Assembly (NCBI GenBank): GCA_022818135.1
Contig: JAFMSR010000002.1
Coordinates: 27,306,598 to 27,370,597, forward strand
Length of the DNA: 64,000 bases
Source of the DNA: Saxidomus purpurata
Taxonomy: Eukaryota; Mollusca; Bivalvia; Venerida; Veneridae
Direction of reading: 5' to 3'
Below are positions 1 to 13,400 of this stretch, piece after piece. A program made the position numbers and the translations under genes. The notes below the pieces were generated by a model. The model was not told where the DNA came from. It saw nothing but the letters and a program-made list of their open reading frames with translations, and ran no database searches. Positions within the stretch are counted from its first letter, which is position 1; each line of letters starts with the position of its first letter.

Positions 1-261
1 GTGTTTTACTGTTTCAAGACCTGTTCATCAACAATCCAAAGTAGACATCTTGCTGTACCATCAGTTCTAAACTTTCATGAACTACCACAATTTCCTCTTC
101 TGCCTTTAATGTTTTTTCCCCCTTTTTTTCTTGTTTAGGTGTTTACTGCAGAGCCATTTAGCCACATCAACACACTGTGACTTATAATATAATGATGTTT
201 TTGTAGTTTTAAACGTAACAATTTTTACATGCGATTTGAAACCTTTAGAAAGTGTGATGAT

Positions 262-430
262 TTTTTTGTTTATTTCTCTGGGTTTAATGGCCTCTTTAAA
301 CCATACTTCTGTTATTTTTACAAGCAGCCAGCCTACCTATGGCTGGTAGCAGGGCTTGAACCCATGACTGGGTTTTAATCTTACTAGACTATAAAAGCTG
401 ATAGTTCTACATGTTATGCTATCGGGATAA
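262..430 (-). repeat. Degenerate tRNA-derived SINE fragment
   Basis: On the minus strand the sequence GGGTTCAAGCCCTGCTACC gives a good B-box-like core, preceded by a poorly preserved A-box region. The rest resembles the other SINE copies in the window (for example near 41.0 kb). Confidence 0.5.
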
Positions 431-469
431 TCTTATGGTCATGACCAATACACCTGCCTACCATGTTAT

Positions 470-775
470 ATGGTCATACAGCCAACTGTTCTTCAGTTAT
501 CGATCAAAAACCATATTTTACTCTAAATGTCACTGTGACCTTTACCTTTGATCAACTTACCCATAATAAATAGATTTCTTCCACTAGCCATGACCAGTAA
601 GCCTATAAAGTTATATGAATCTAAGATAAACCATTCTTCAGTTATAGACTGGAATCCATTTTCATAAAAGTCACCATGACCTTGAACTTTGACCAAGTGC
701 CCTAAAAATTAACAGGAATTTTCCGATGGTTGTGATTAATAAAAATACCAAGTTATATTATCAGACGATCCTGTG
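470..775. repeat. GACCTTGAC-rich interspersed repeat, copy 1
   Basis: The two recurrent phrases CACTGTGACCTTTACCTTTGA and CACCATGACCTTGAACTTTGA, about 150 bases apart and each followed by ACCAGTAAGCC-like text, belong to the same family as the copy at 53.85-54.54 kb. This family is common in bivalve DNA as I know it. It is non-coding. Confidence 0.55.
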
Positions 776-2327
776 TTCTTCATACTAAAGCAAGATTGAC
801 AGAACCCACCCACATCTGCACACAATGAAGAAAAACAAAAGCAATATGACACAATAACACTAGACTTCACTTACTATACAAAGAGAGGTTACATTTCCGA
901 CACGATACTGACAGTAATTAGAGGAATCACAGCGATGTCACTATGAGGTGTTGACAACACCTACAGTAACAAAAACTGCTGTATCTTATTCCAGAGACAA
1001 AGAAAGGTCATGTAACAGAATTACAACAATAGAGAAGGGCAAAACTGCTGCATAAGAACAATATTGTGACCAGTCTGACAGAACACCAGCTAAAAAAAGT
1101 ACAAGGAAAGTTTAACTGAATGCGATATCACCGAAACAACATTGGAAAGACATTAGAAACCGACACAATGTCTGACCTTCAAACTGACTTCCGGCATCAA
1201 CAAGATTTCGATTTTCATTATGAAATTGATAGTAGAATGAACTACCATAATCATCGTCATCATCCGAATAACAGTAATCATCAGTAATCATTATAGCTGG
1301 AGCACACAGATCTGTCCCAGTTAACCAATATTCTGAAAAAAGGTGCAGTATGTCAACTAATTGTTGTCTGTTTAACCGCCTTCAACAGTGCCCTATATGT
1401 CTGTATATGCCTTTACAATCTCGTCTCCTGATCATATTGGAACTGAGCTCTTTACAAATTAATACCACAGATTCAATGAACCTATCATGTATATGACTGC
1501 TTGCAAGTACTTGTATTACATCTTTACCCTAGAAAACCAGATATTTTTTAATGTTCACAATATGTCTAAATTTACTACAAGGCAAAGGCCAAGTTTCGAA
1601 CCTACACCAACATGCAATATTGCTTAATAAAACATTCATCTTCAATACCAACTGTAGACTGTTACAAGATTAGGTAATAAGTAGACAATACAGCATGATA
1701 CATATTCAAAGTTTACAGTCCATGTACAGAAATGGACTTGCATACTCATATATACAAGTTGAATGGTCATAGCACTTTTTAGCTTATAGAGCTGCTACCC
1801 TGTGATGCCGCTCTGATAAAAGTTTTAAGTAATGCAGAACCAAATCCCTGACATTACTGTATTTCAAAGAAACATGGATGAATTCAGTGAAGATATTTTA
1901 CAAGTTGCAACACAATCCCTCCTGAAATATGCCTCAGCGCATGTCAGAAATATCGCAAGAACAAAATTTATGTTGATAGAATGCCTGTCTGACAGGACAT
2001 CTAAGTACATCAACATCTTGTGTTCTTTTGTATCGTTTAAGCAAATGCCTAACAAAGAGATTATCATGGGAACTGGCAGATTTTTGGGCCACATAATTGC
2101 TAGTCTTAGACTATATAAATAAAAACTTCTGGTAAATAACCGGACTGCCGTATATATCACGACTGTAACAAATCTATGAACTCCGCTTCAGAAAACGTGC
2201 ATGTTATCATCATAAGAGACATTCTATTTTCATACAGAAAATTACTGTTACAATGGAAAATGTTATTAAGATTTTCTGAAATAATTTGATATCAAGTTAT
2301 TAAATGTCTATCAGAATGTCAAACTGT

Positions 2328-3404
2328 ATCAAACCAAGGTCTTTCAAATAGTATGGTCCGGAAACGCCCTCTATAAATGTCTTATTCCGCACTGGGAATC
2401 TTGTCTCCTGAAGCGTTAATCAAGCAAATACAATTATCAAGCCGAAAATGAGTAAGTAATGCAGTAGTATTTTGCGTTAGTATGCAAAAGCTGGCCGTTA
2501 CATCGTCACATTTTTAAAGTACCGAACATTTAATTTAAAAAATGGTATAATTCAGGAAAGCTGTATGAAATTATCTGAACAAAAATGAAATTAAATGGAA
2601 CTCTACTATATAGAGTTTAAATATTATCTTTGTCACCAGTTAAACAAGGTCCATTACTATTCAAGTCTTGGGAATGGGTCATTTGAACCTTGGTCATACT
2701 GGTCTTACAAAACGTCGATATTATGTTATAAAATAAAAAAACGAAAATCTAATTCATATCCGTCTCAAAAATAACATCTTAAATTACATTTTAATTAGCA
2801 ATTTTCCATGATTTGACCCATTAAATATATAGTGACAAACCTGCTTTGCACATAAAATATCAGCAGTTGCTAAAAAAAAAATCACTCATTGACGCCATTT
2901 TTAGATTTTGAACAGATCTAAAACCGTCCCCAGAAAATTAAAATACAGATGAAATAGGAAATCTAAGGCATAACAGACGTATATTAGACTTAAATCTATG
3001 GGAAAAAGATGGGGTTACAGTCAATCCCATGAACACCATGCAGAGTAGGAAATTTTTGACAGCGCTAAACTAAGGCGGTTTCATCCTTTGTTCCATTTGT
3101 CAAAAAACCAATTAGTATAAGGGTCAACTATCCAATTCGTAAATCCACCTAAAACGAAACATCGGTAAAATATAATATTGTGTAGATGAATTAAGGGAAT
3201 GCAATATAATGTATTAAGGACATTCACATATTGGTCAAATTGATTGGTAAAATATCGAGCATATAACTAGATATAAAGTTACCAATAATTTCTTTCTTAT
3301 TCAAAATGGCGGGTACCCGGATGTTTGTCACGTGATCCGAGGCAAGTTATTTATCGTATTACTCTCGTTTCCGGACCATACTATTTGAAAGACCTTGATC
3401 AAAC
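2328..3404. mobile_element. Non-autonomous TIR transposon with 7-bp target duplication
   Basis: Perfect 32-bp terminal inverted repeats lie at 2,335-2,366 (starting CAAGGTCTTTCAAATAG) and 3,366-3,397. The direct repeat ATCAAAC flanks both ends (2,328-2,334 and 3,398-3,404) as a 7-bp target site duplication. The interior of about 1 kb has no coding capacity, so the element depends on a transposase from elsewhere. Perfect ends imply a recent insertion. A 7-bp duplication is unusual; I do not assign a superfamily. Confidence 0.85.
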
Positions 3405-3429
3405 ACTGAAAGATAAACTAGAGTGGAGC

Positions 3430-4240
3430 TATGGCTGTTATTCCGCTCAGGGAACTACTCTAAGTTAATCAAAGACAAATACAATGTACTAAAAAAGAAA
3501 ATGATGTAAGTTAATGTCAGATAGTTAATTTTGGTGAGATGACAAGCTGGACCAGTTACAGTCAGTCACAGTTACAGTCAGTTACAGTTAGTGAACAGTT
3601 ATAGTCAGTAACAGTTACAGTCAGTGAACAGTCAGTAGTGAAGTGACTGAACAAAAATCAAATAAATATGGAAACTATACTAAACAGAGTTTAAAAAAAA
3701 TATTTTGTCACCATAGCAATTTTCTTTATTATTCAAATAGAATTGCTTGAAATGGGTAAACAATGTTGAAACCTTGGTTTTTCATCAACTGTCTGGTAAA
3801 AAAGCGATCTTTTCCATAATGTAACAATACTAATGCTATTCTGTCTGCAGTCTCGTATCATATCATCTCAAAATCTTTTTCGTCAATCTCATGTTATCCA
3901 TGATGCCCAATTCATTCAAAACCTTGAATTGTGACACAAATTTGCTTTGAAAATAAAATTAAGCTAAGTTGACTAAGAATTCCACTCTGCTACATTGTCT
4001 GTCTACTATATGTCTACCGCATTTCATAAAACCATCACCCAAAACTGTAATATATAGCACTAAAAGGAAATGCTATGGTAACAGACTGTTTAGTTAGGTT
4101 TGTTGTCAAGGTAACTATATATGGGGTTACTGTCAACAAGTACCTCGCTCCTGTGAGGGAGAATACGAAACTTTTGTCACAGATCGTTGAACCAAACCTG
4201 TTTCATCCAGTTCCTTCCATTCTGTCAAATAGCAGACCAA
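3430..4240. mobile_element. Older relative of the neighbouring TIR element, ends lost
   Basis: Ordered blocks match the interior of the element at 2,335-3,397 in the same orientation: TTATTCCGC (2,385 and about 3,440), TTAATCAA..CAAATACAAT, AGAGTTTAAA..TTTGTCACCA, GGGGTTACNGTCAA (3,013 and about 4,124) and GTTTCATCC..CCATT.TGTCAAA. The offset is about 1.06-1.11 kb. No inverted ends are seen. It contains a CAGTTA-type tandem stretch at about 3,551-3,653. Confidence 0.6.
3551..3653. repeat. Short degenerate CAGTTACAGT tandem repeat
   Basis: CAGTTACAGTCAGT and CAGTGAACAGT variants are repeated about eight times inside the older transposon copy, an expansion absent from the intact element. Confidence 0.7.
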
Positions 4241-4711
4241 TAATTTAACATAATATACACTTCAGTTGTTCTACTTATATCAGTTCTACTTATATTGTTC
4301 TAGATGACTATTAAAATTCAATTTAAAAATCAGTAAATCACATTCAAACAAAATATGTTAATAGATTCTTCTTAAAGACAAGCATCATAACTTCCTGTAA
4401 GTTGACTTACCATGTGGTTACTTAATTACAAGAGGCATACACTAAACCACAATTAGTGACTGTAGTTTTGGGGTATACATTATCCCTGCATACAGTCATG
4501 TAGTCTTTAGTATTTTGATGACCATGTCATGTAGTGTGTATGCCCAAATATGTTCATAATATATACCCCGAATGCTCTCAGATATTACCAAACAACTGTT
4601 ATGTAATGGAAAACTTACTTGTCAGGACTGGCATTTGCTAATATAACTTTACTAAAAATATCCACCATTATTTCAACTTATTTCTTCTTGTACGTTCATT
4701 TAAAAATCTGC
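4241..4711. other. Flanking DNA with weak imperfect palindrome
   Basis: AGGCATACACTAA (about 4,433) is partly complementary to TAGTGTGTATGCC (about 4,532), and GGGGTATACATTAT to ATATATACCCC. This may be a decayed palindromic element. There is no gene. Confidence 0.35.
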
Positions 4712-6326
4712 TTTATTTATCATTATCATTTATTTCAATACACAATGCTTACCTTAACCAATCATTTTAAGAGAATTGTTCTATAAACACTAATTTCTAA
4801 GTTGTTGACATACAAAACTAAGTCTAATATTGTGTAAGTCTATGATTTTTTGTGAAACAAAAATAGAATATAGAACAAAAAGAGTATATAAAGAAACAGA
4901 AAACAGCCCAACAGAAATAGCTCCCATAGAATTGTTAGTCCAACAGATACAAATGTTGTGTTAGTATAGAATAAAAGAACAAACCAAAAATAAGCACACT
5001 TGTTATTGAGTTATTATAACACCTTCATAAAATATGCTTACATTCTACAATTATCACATCATCAAGTTAATGGTGCTTGTTTTTCAAACACAGCACTGTA
5101 GTATGCACATTTAATATGCACACTTAAATTTAGCATCCTTTGACATACACACAAACAAACTTGCACGCTGGCTATCAGAACATAGCAGTACATCAACTAG
5201 CGCACCAACTGGCAAGCATTCACACTTTCACTTGAAAAATACTGGTACCTTTTTTTTGCATCAATGACTTAATTATTCATGTTTTGTGAATTATTTTATG
5301 TATAATTTTTATAAAATCAATTAGCAGGACACTTGTTTCCTTCACATCAAAGTTGGCTAAAAAAATTCATGCACTCTCAATATATCTCTGCACATTTTTA
5401 AAAATTATTCCTCACTATAATATGCAAATAAAAGAAGCTTTTACATCGTTTCATGCTAGTACCATTCATGTTTTGTTTGTTTTACTATCAACATAAATTT
5501 CTTCATTTTTTCTTTTTTTTTTGAATATGAGATTCTGAACACTGGATTTACTACAGTTAATGTTGCTTGAAAAGTGATGACTACTGAACTAAAGAAAAAA
5601 TTAAAGCTAAACCACGACACTGGTACCCCTACAAAAGTAGCAGTTAATGTGATGGAAAAATTCCAAGCATTTAATGCACATTTTACAAAGTCAAAGGGCA
5701 ATAACCCTTAAACCTTTTAAGTCTCATGACTGTGAAATGGTAAATCTGTATGTCTCCTAAATTTTGTATAGAGCACTCAAAGCCACCTTACACAAGGTTA
5801 AAACTTAAAAATCAACATGCATCTGTCAACATGCATCGTTCAACATGCAAGCTGAAAGTGTCCTCATCATCATGGTGTTGTAGATGCTCTCCTAATGTAC
5901 TGCAATGCTACAGTATGACTGGATCAGTCAAACATTTGAAGTTGCTAGTCTGTCAAGACCTCATTGAATGAAATGAAATCTACTAAACTATTATCACTTA
6001 TAGTAAACAAGTTGGTAAAAGACAAAGGACACTTTCTATGAAGTCGATTGCTAAATTCATTTCACCTTGACGCATACAAGTCCATGTAGAGCATTTTTTC
6101 AGACATAAAATCTAGTTTAACCAACCTCATTTATATTAACTAATTTTGCCAAAAGAAATTGTCAAAGGTAGAACATGTTGGTGAAATAAACTAAACAATA
6201 ACTAACAAATCCCAGGAAACAGTTTGGCTATATACAAGTTACAACAGTATATAGTGTGCAAAAGATATGCTACAGGCAGAAAAATGCAGACAAAAAGCAA
6301 AGGCAATGTGTTAGACTAGTATAGTA
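4712..6326 (-). other. Probable 3'UTR with clustered AATAAA signals
   Basis: Downstream of the TAA on the minus strand there is no further coding exon. Weak ATTAAA hexamers occur at 5,670-5,675 and about 5,109-5,114. Two canonical AATAAA hexamers sit close together at 4,729-4,734 and 4,712-4,717, which would give a 3'UTR of roughly 1.6 kb. The exact cleavage site cannot be read from sequence. Confidence 0.45.
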
Positions 6327-7432
6327 TTAGCTGCGGGCATCACATGTTACGGGGAATACATTACGCATGCGGTTACCTGGTTCTCCCTGTTGTTCAAAAA
6401 CTTCACTTTCTGTAAGTGATTTACTATCTTGGGTTTTCTGTTGCTCTTTAACTCCCTCATCTAATGCCCGTGCAGGAGGAAGAAATTCCTCAGAGGTAAA
6501 TTCGGTTGTTTGTTCTACTTCTCCCTCAGTTTGATGCCTAACAGACTCATAATGCGCTTTTTTAATAGTTTTTTCTGCTATTTTGGCAGCTAATTCTTCA
6601 ATATTAACTGGTGACCTTGACCTAGGAGACCCTGGTGGGGTATGAACTGGTGTATGCGCTGGTGTAACTCTCCTCTCAGTAACAATCATCTTTTCCTCTG
6701 TTTCCTCAAGAGAGCCTGATCTTGACCTCTGTTTACGTTTCTCTGTAGCTTCCAAAAATGTGGTCTGGACTACAGTTCCATCATCATATGTTTCTTCTTC
6801 TTCTTCAATAACTGCTTGCATTTCATCAATGTCATCTATGAAACTGGAGCTTGAGGATGAGGAATCATCAGGCCGAGCAACAAAGAATGCTTGTGTACCT
6901 GGAACAACTTCTTCAATGTCTTCTTCTTCAGAATGTTCTTCTCCCGTTGATTGGTCTATTGACTTTGATCTTGTCCTAATATGGTGTACCATACTACTCA
7001 TTATGATCTTACGTTTAACAGTTGTACCATCTTCGAGTGTCTCCTCCTCTTCCTCAACTTCCATCACCCTTTGTGGAGGTTCATCAAAGGTTTCTACTAT
7101 TTCTTCCTTACCGGGTAACTCTACTTCAGCATCTTCAATGATATCTTCTTCTCCTCCATCTGATCGGAGTGACTTTCTAACATGTTTTAAAGAATGTTGC
7201 TTAACTATGTGTGTTTTATGTACTGTTCCATCATCCAGAATTTCTTCTTCATCCCTCACTTCTGTTTCAGTGCGCAAAGGTCCCTCTTCTTGGTAATAAG
7301 CTACATCTTCAGTCTGATCAAAACTAACATGGCCGCGAGGAAGATGTTTGATTCTCTGCATTTTGACTATCGTACCATCTGGCTTAACATCCTCCAAGTA
7401 AGTCTCACCCTCTTTTAATGTTGGATCAAACA
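6327..7432 (-). CDS. ANK: Ankyrin last exon: DGT-repeat C-terminus and stop
   Basis: The terminal exon enters in phase 1 (TTTCAG|TGTTTGATCC, read [16 protein letters not shown]) and ends CDARS then TAA at 6,327-6,329. It has four degenerate repeats built on DGT-x-V-x-K followed by a basic stretch: [36 protein letters not shown] and [12 protein letters not shown], each preceded by a run of glutamates. A Thr/Pro cluster, [19 protein letters not shown], follows, then a charged helix [18 protein letters not shown]. The DGT-type repeat is known from ankyrin C-terminal domains, so this exon anchors the tail as genuinely ankyrin. The complementary strand is open for 178 codons as a by-product. Confidence 0.93.
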
Positions 7433-10400
7433 CTGAAATTCAGATTGGTTACAGTGTTGACAATGTATGAAAGGGGACATTAGATTACTACACCAAAAAA
7501 TTAGCTAACAAAATGCAAGCATGGCATATTGATACCAGACTGTTGATACAATCACCTGCAAAATGCTACAAATAAACACATATCCAGGTAAGACAAGCAT
7601 TCTGTAGCATCATGTTATATGTTACAACTGTAAGCTAAATTAATGCAGTCAATGCCTAAAAGGAAAAATAGAAAGAAAAGGAGTTTACAAACATAAAACA
7701 TGTTCCCTTTTATATGACAATAAATTAAAGCATGACTTAATTAATATAGTAAATTAGTTGCTGTAAAACTAATGTCTCTGTTTGCCAGTCGAAACATCAC
7801 AGTATCACTATTTCAGTAAGGTAATGTTTCTGTAATGTTCAGTGATATTATTTAGGGTCATCTTATTGTCCCATGGTATCAAAGAGTTTCCTTGATTCAA
7901 TACATTGATATTGGGAATATTACCAAATCACTGTAAAAAACCCAAAACTGACAAAAATAAACAATGTTTTGTTAGTATTTTATTTTTAATAAAATCCTTT
8001 AACTTGGATAAATGACCAATTGCCTTAAAGATTAACAATAGCTTCTCTTAACCTATCAAAAGTTAGAACTTACATACAGTTAGGTTTATTAGGTAAACTA
8101 TGGTAGTGTTTAGCTCAGCATTAAGAGGATGTCCCGGAATTTAAAAAGCTCATTGTACTTGAAAGAACTGCACTTAATCATTGCTTGTATTTCTTTTTTA
8201 AATCTGACTACTAAATGTAACTGATATATATATAAAACATGCAGAAGGAAAAGGATTCACATGAAATTTTGCAAGTTTTATCACACTGACTGACCAATCA
8301 ATTAACCAACAATTAGCTCCAGGTTTTGATCTCTTGCATATAGCCTGGTCTGTAAATCAAGCACACTCTTCAGCCTGGACATGTTTTTTTAAGCCTTCAG
8401 TCTTGACACAAGCATGCTTGGCATTTATTATCAGTCACTTGTAAATATGACATATTGTCTTACAAGGAAATTTAAAAAAAATCTGAAATAACTAAGCCCT
8501 TAAACAAGTTTCTTGCTTAACAATGTGATTAAGTAATGCATTTTGCTCTGTATGGTATGGAAATTAATATACATGCATTTTCATCATTTTTAGAACGAGC
8601 CTATGCAGGATGTATAAAAACATTTTAAAACACTTACTTGTTTCGGTAAAAAAGAAAACTTCTGCTTTAAACATACAAAAAGTAAGTACCACTCTCTATA
8701 ATGTATATCAACACATATGTTGTTCGATTTATACACGTCAAACAACTGTTGCATCTACGACATTATTGAGAAATTGATAGCTTTCTTTTTACTGTCCTAC
8801 AATACATAGGATGTTAAACGGGTGCAGGAATTAAGTGATTTAATTCAATAACAAAAACTGTTAGATGACAGCACACTTGACTATATTCGAACCACTTTGA
8901 CAGTACAATTAAAACATTTCTAAAACCATTTCTAAAAAAAAGATTTAAAATTGTTAAAGCTAAAGTCATATAACTCTAAGATTACTTCTTGCTATCAAGT
9001 TTCTGATACCTATTATCGCTTTCTTGTAGTTTCAAATGAATCAAATAGTTGATTACTGAGACATATGATCATAACAAATGTATTCATAAAAAACTTACAT
9101 TAACATTTTCCAAAGTTAAAAAAGTCTTAATTCAATGAAATTCAATCAAGAGCCAAGCAACTTGAATGTTTGATAGCACTAAAAGCTTCGCTAAAGTTTC
9201 AAATCAATTTAATCATAATCATATTACTGAGATAAATTGAGACTGATAGTAGCTTGCATGCAAAATTGTATCGTAAATTGCAACGCTGATCGCAATAGTT
9301 TTCCTTATTCTTTAAATAGTGAAGCTACATAGTCATAACCACAAGCTGTTGTATTTAGTCATACTGGTTTTCATTGACTTCTTACTACATTAGCCAGCAG
9401 CACATCCTATTTTCATAGCAGCACTATTCAGTGACTTATTCAAACTTTTCCTCTACATTTTAGACAGATCTGATATTTATAGTGCCTTTTCCTACAAAAT
9501 TAACTTTCTTTAATAGTCAATTAAAGAGTCCAAGACTCTTGTGAAAAAATCTGTCACACCAAGCATACCAAATTTCAGACTTAACTCCATTCTGAAACAA
9601 GCCAAATGGATTCACTTATTTCCAAATTTTAACAATGTTTGTGGATTCCACTTTAGTTTGAATTAAAATGGCGTCTAAACTGCAAGTCCAACTGGCAATA
9701 TTAGTTATTGAACTTCAATTACATAAGTGTATAATTAATATTGAATGCTAATCAGACCATTATAGATCTTTGATGTGATATCACCCAGGACAAGGTCTAC
9801 TTATCAGGAAAGGTTAAACTGTTACAAGATCTTATTTGACAAGCTGGATGTGGACCAAAATGATTGACTTGTCTAAATGAAGTGCTTGCGAGAGGCCATG
9901 ATCTACCTGAAATCCTGTCTTCAGCTTTTTGTCTTTTTTTCAATATCATTTTGTAAAACTTATTCTATCATTTTGTTACTTTACAACCTACATGTAAACA
10001 AAGTACTGCTGGAGGTGCAAACAACTTTAACAAAAGTATGGCTTTGTGGAAATATTCAGTATAGACGTTGGAAACTGAAGTCTCTAGGGTGTCAAATTCA
10101 AACACAACCAAATCTAATGATTCTCATTATGCTAATTAGCAACAGAACATTAAAATTCTAGATTGGGTAAGATGTTTGTCATACTGTAAACTATAGCTTT
10201 GAGACTACTCCATCAGTAAGTGATGCTGAGGGTATGAAAAATCCCAGCAATGTCTTCTCCCTCCAAGCAGTCAAGCTACTTCTCTGACACAAACTTATAA
10301 AAAACATGTGGCATAGATGATTTAAATGAATGAATAGGACCCTTTCTCCCAGCAAATCATTTTTTAACTCGGAGATATGTGTGGTATTTATACACTAAAA

Positions 10401-13400
10401 TAGATGCAGTACTGTATACACCAAGATGGTTTCAGTTTTTCACATGCAGAGGTTGTTGTAGTAGTCCATTCACTGAGAAAGACATATACGCTGTAAATGA
10501 TGTAGTATTTTATACACTGATATTGTTGCAGTACTTTATTCACTGAGAAAGATGCAGTATTTTATATACTGAAATTGTTGTTTAGTATGTTACAAACTGA
10601 AATAGATGCACTCTTTTATGCAATATATTAACACTGAGATTGTTGAAGTATTTCATTGACTGACAAAGCTGCAGTAATTTATATACCGAGATTGCAATCA
10701 AGTAAATTGTACAATTTCATGAGCATGCTGGATGCCTCATGCTATATCCTGAAACAGAATACATCTTTTATGCTGTAATAAGGATTACACATTTTGTAAC
10801 AAATCAAATTATACCTTGACAATAGGACACACACTGAAATGCAGATGTTATTCTTGATTCATACAAACTGCATAGATATCATAAAGTCACTATGTGTTTA
10901 GTATGGTGAAGCTCTCAAGAACTCAAAGATATTTTTGCTCAAACATTTTCAAGACTCAAAGTCATTTATTATATGCTAGCTGGAATAAGTCAAACTGCAT
11001 CACATCACATTTTTGTCATCACTATATACAGTCAGTAAGACAAAAATAAATCTCAAGTTATTGATTTAGGGATATACTACAGCAGCTGTGGGGAATATAA
11101 GATGTCTAAGAGGGTGGATTGTGTAAAAGCAGTTACTGGTATGTGCATAAAACAGTTCAGTAAGAACTAAGTTCATGTTTTAATATTTATAATAAATCTG
11201 TTACATAAATTGGGGTATTTGTAAAGGTAACTTGTTAATAATAGGATTGTTAAATCATCTGTAATAGGTGTAAATGTAACTTATTCTTGTTTTCAGAAAT
11301 ATTGTTTTTTGCAATGCAGATGAAACTCGCATGTATCAATCCTTACCCTATGTTTCTATGATGGACCTGTTAAGCTTTCCATTTGGGCAGTATAGCCAAC
11401 ATTGTAGATCATGATCAGACTGCATGGACACTCAGGCTGATCATAATCCACACTGGTCACAAAGACAGAATAACTTCCTGTCAGTAGAGTGCAAGTTAAT
11501 ATAATGTACAGTAGTAAACCTTAGAATCAGAGATGTAAATTTTAACATATAATACTATTCTGTGTGCAGACTTTTATATTACATTTTAAGCTGCAACATT
11601 TCATGTAAAAACTACAATATACATGTTTGTACATTATGTATTGAATGGTTATTTTGGTAAAATCTGAACTGCTCAGTATTTAAATCTTTCACTCACTATT
11701 TAAATCTTTCAAAGTATTTGTATTTCTGTATGTGCTTATCCATATCCAAAGCATGGAGCATTATAGAAGTTTAATTCTTGCACTCTTTATTACTGTCACT
11801 CACTCAACACTCGATTCAACACACCACACACGCCACATACCAGTATTTCTCTCTTGACAGTTAACACTCAAACATCATTTCCATTTTTCAGTTTAGACTC
11901 TAACACTGCAGAATTCTTTCACTCAGATTATTGTCAAACACTGCAAATTTCCAACACAACATTTTAGGTTTTAAGCTCTAAACATCTGAATTTTAGAGCA
12001 CGGCACTCTTGAGAAGAAAGAAGAGATTAGAGTGAGTCTGAAACTAGTGGAAAAGTCATTAATCAAAATGTAATAAAAAATCCCAACAGTGTGTTTCAAT
12101 CTTTGGATGAAAAAGTGACTAAAACATAAAAACATGTTAAACATTTATTGGATATATATTTTTAAAAAGTATGAATTTCAGCAAATCCACCTAACCGAGT
12201 AAATATAATGAATTGTTCATTTGCTTTACCTTGGATTGAAACACACTTAACAAGAAATCCTTACCTGAAAGTCCATGATCAGTGAAAAATTGTTAGACGT
12301 GTGAAAAAGCCAGCAAAGCACCCATCCTATGTCCAAAGTGAACTAGCGAGTGTATAAGTTTAGCAAATAAAAGCAAACCTTAAAGCCAAAACAATACCTG
12401 CTTCATCTGGGAATTCCTGCACCTTAAATTCACCTTCATCTGCAGATTTGGATGAGGAAGAAGATGATGATGAAGATGAAGAAGTTGAACGTTTTCTTGG
12501 AACATATGGTCTCTGTGCCACATACTCCTCCCTCACTCCAACAGACGTATCTATCCCTGAAGCCTTCTCAGCAGTAATGTATTCCCTGGCTGGCGGTGCC
12601 GTTTCCGTCTCATTACAAAACCTGTCTTCAACATCTAGTTTTTTGTTTTGGTGCTCATCATCAAATGACCAACTAGGTGACCTTGACCGTTTTCCAGGAT
12701 ACTGATCACCTTCAGTAACATCTGTTATTTTGGGCTGCTCATATTTTTTCTCCAAATTTGCTTCTATTTCAGTGGGTTGCCTCTCTGTTTTGTCACTGGC
12801 ATAAGACTGCTTTACCTTCACCCTCTTTACAACAGTAAAGGTTGTTTCACAATAAACTTCATCTTTTGGAGGTTCTGTCTCACCCTGGTCATCTGGCGGA
12901 CTTTCTACTGGAATAGCAGAATGGTATTGCTCCAACACATACTCAGGTCTCAATGCACCTATGTCTGACTCTGTTAGAGGGGCATAACTCTGCGGTTCCT
13001 CTTGTACATCATCAGGTTCTGTTACAATTGGTCCATATGTGTCCTGCTTATCACCCTGCTCAAATGCTGCATCCAAATCAGTCTCCAATGTTTCAACTGG
13101 TTCTTGTGGCAGACTGTCTAGATCTGTTTCAACAACAGGTTTATTCTTAGAATCTTTGTCATCTCCACTTGATGATGAGGAGGAGGATGATGTCCTCGAT
13201 CTGCTTTTTTCTTTATCTTCATCTTCTGAAGATGATTCAGAGCCTTTTTCTACAGGTACACTATCCACATCAGTTTCTGTAACTGCGGGTTGATTTTGTA
13301 GTTCTTTTACCGGTACCTGTTCAGAAGAGGGCTGTTGAAACTTGCTTTCAACTTGGTATGGGAAATCTATATCAGTTTCAAGAGATGTTTTATCATTTAT

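Larger units (their letters stand above)
1..2327. other. 3'-flanking DNA, no gene recognised
   Basis: This stretch lies beyond the probable end of the ankyrin transcript. It holds a decayed SINE-like piece (about 262-430) and a GACCTTGAC-rich repeat (about 470-775), listed separately. From 776 to 2,327 I see only AT-rich sequence. The short open frames on both strands at 1,832-2,160 overlap each other and have no recognisable product. Confidence 0.6.
7433..12397 (-). other. ANK: Intron between giant exon and last exon
   Basis: The splice phase joins 12,398 directly to 7,432, so no further coding exon is required. The only structures seen are a degenerate 30-bp array at 10.39-10.70 kb and one GATCATGATC-type repeat at 11.39-11.47 kb. 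The rest is AT-rich sequence with nothing recognisable. Confidence 0.6.

Noticed and set aside
1832..2160. Overlapping open frames of 96 and 98 codons on opposite strands
   Set aside because: There is no recognisable domain, no splice context, and both strands are open by chance in AT-rich flank DNA.
6760..7296. 178-codon plus-strand open frame opposite the last ankyrin exon
   Set aside because: It is antisense to a well-supported exon; its serine runs are the complement of glutamate/aspartate codons.
13000..13060. SxIP (SAIP) end-binding-protein motif in the giant exon, near 12.9 kb
   Set aside because: There is only one copy and its context is acidic (VESPPDD), whereas functional SxIP sites sit in basic surroundings.
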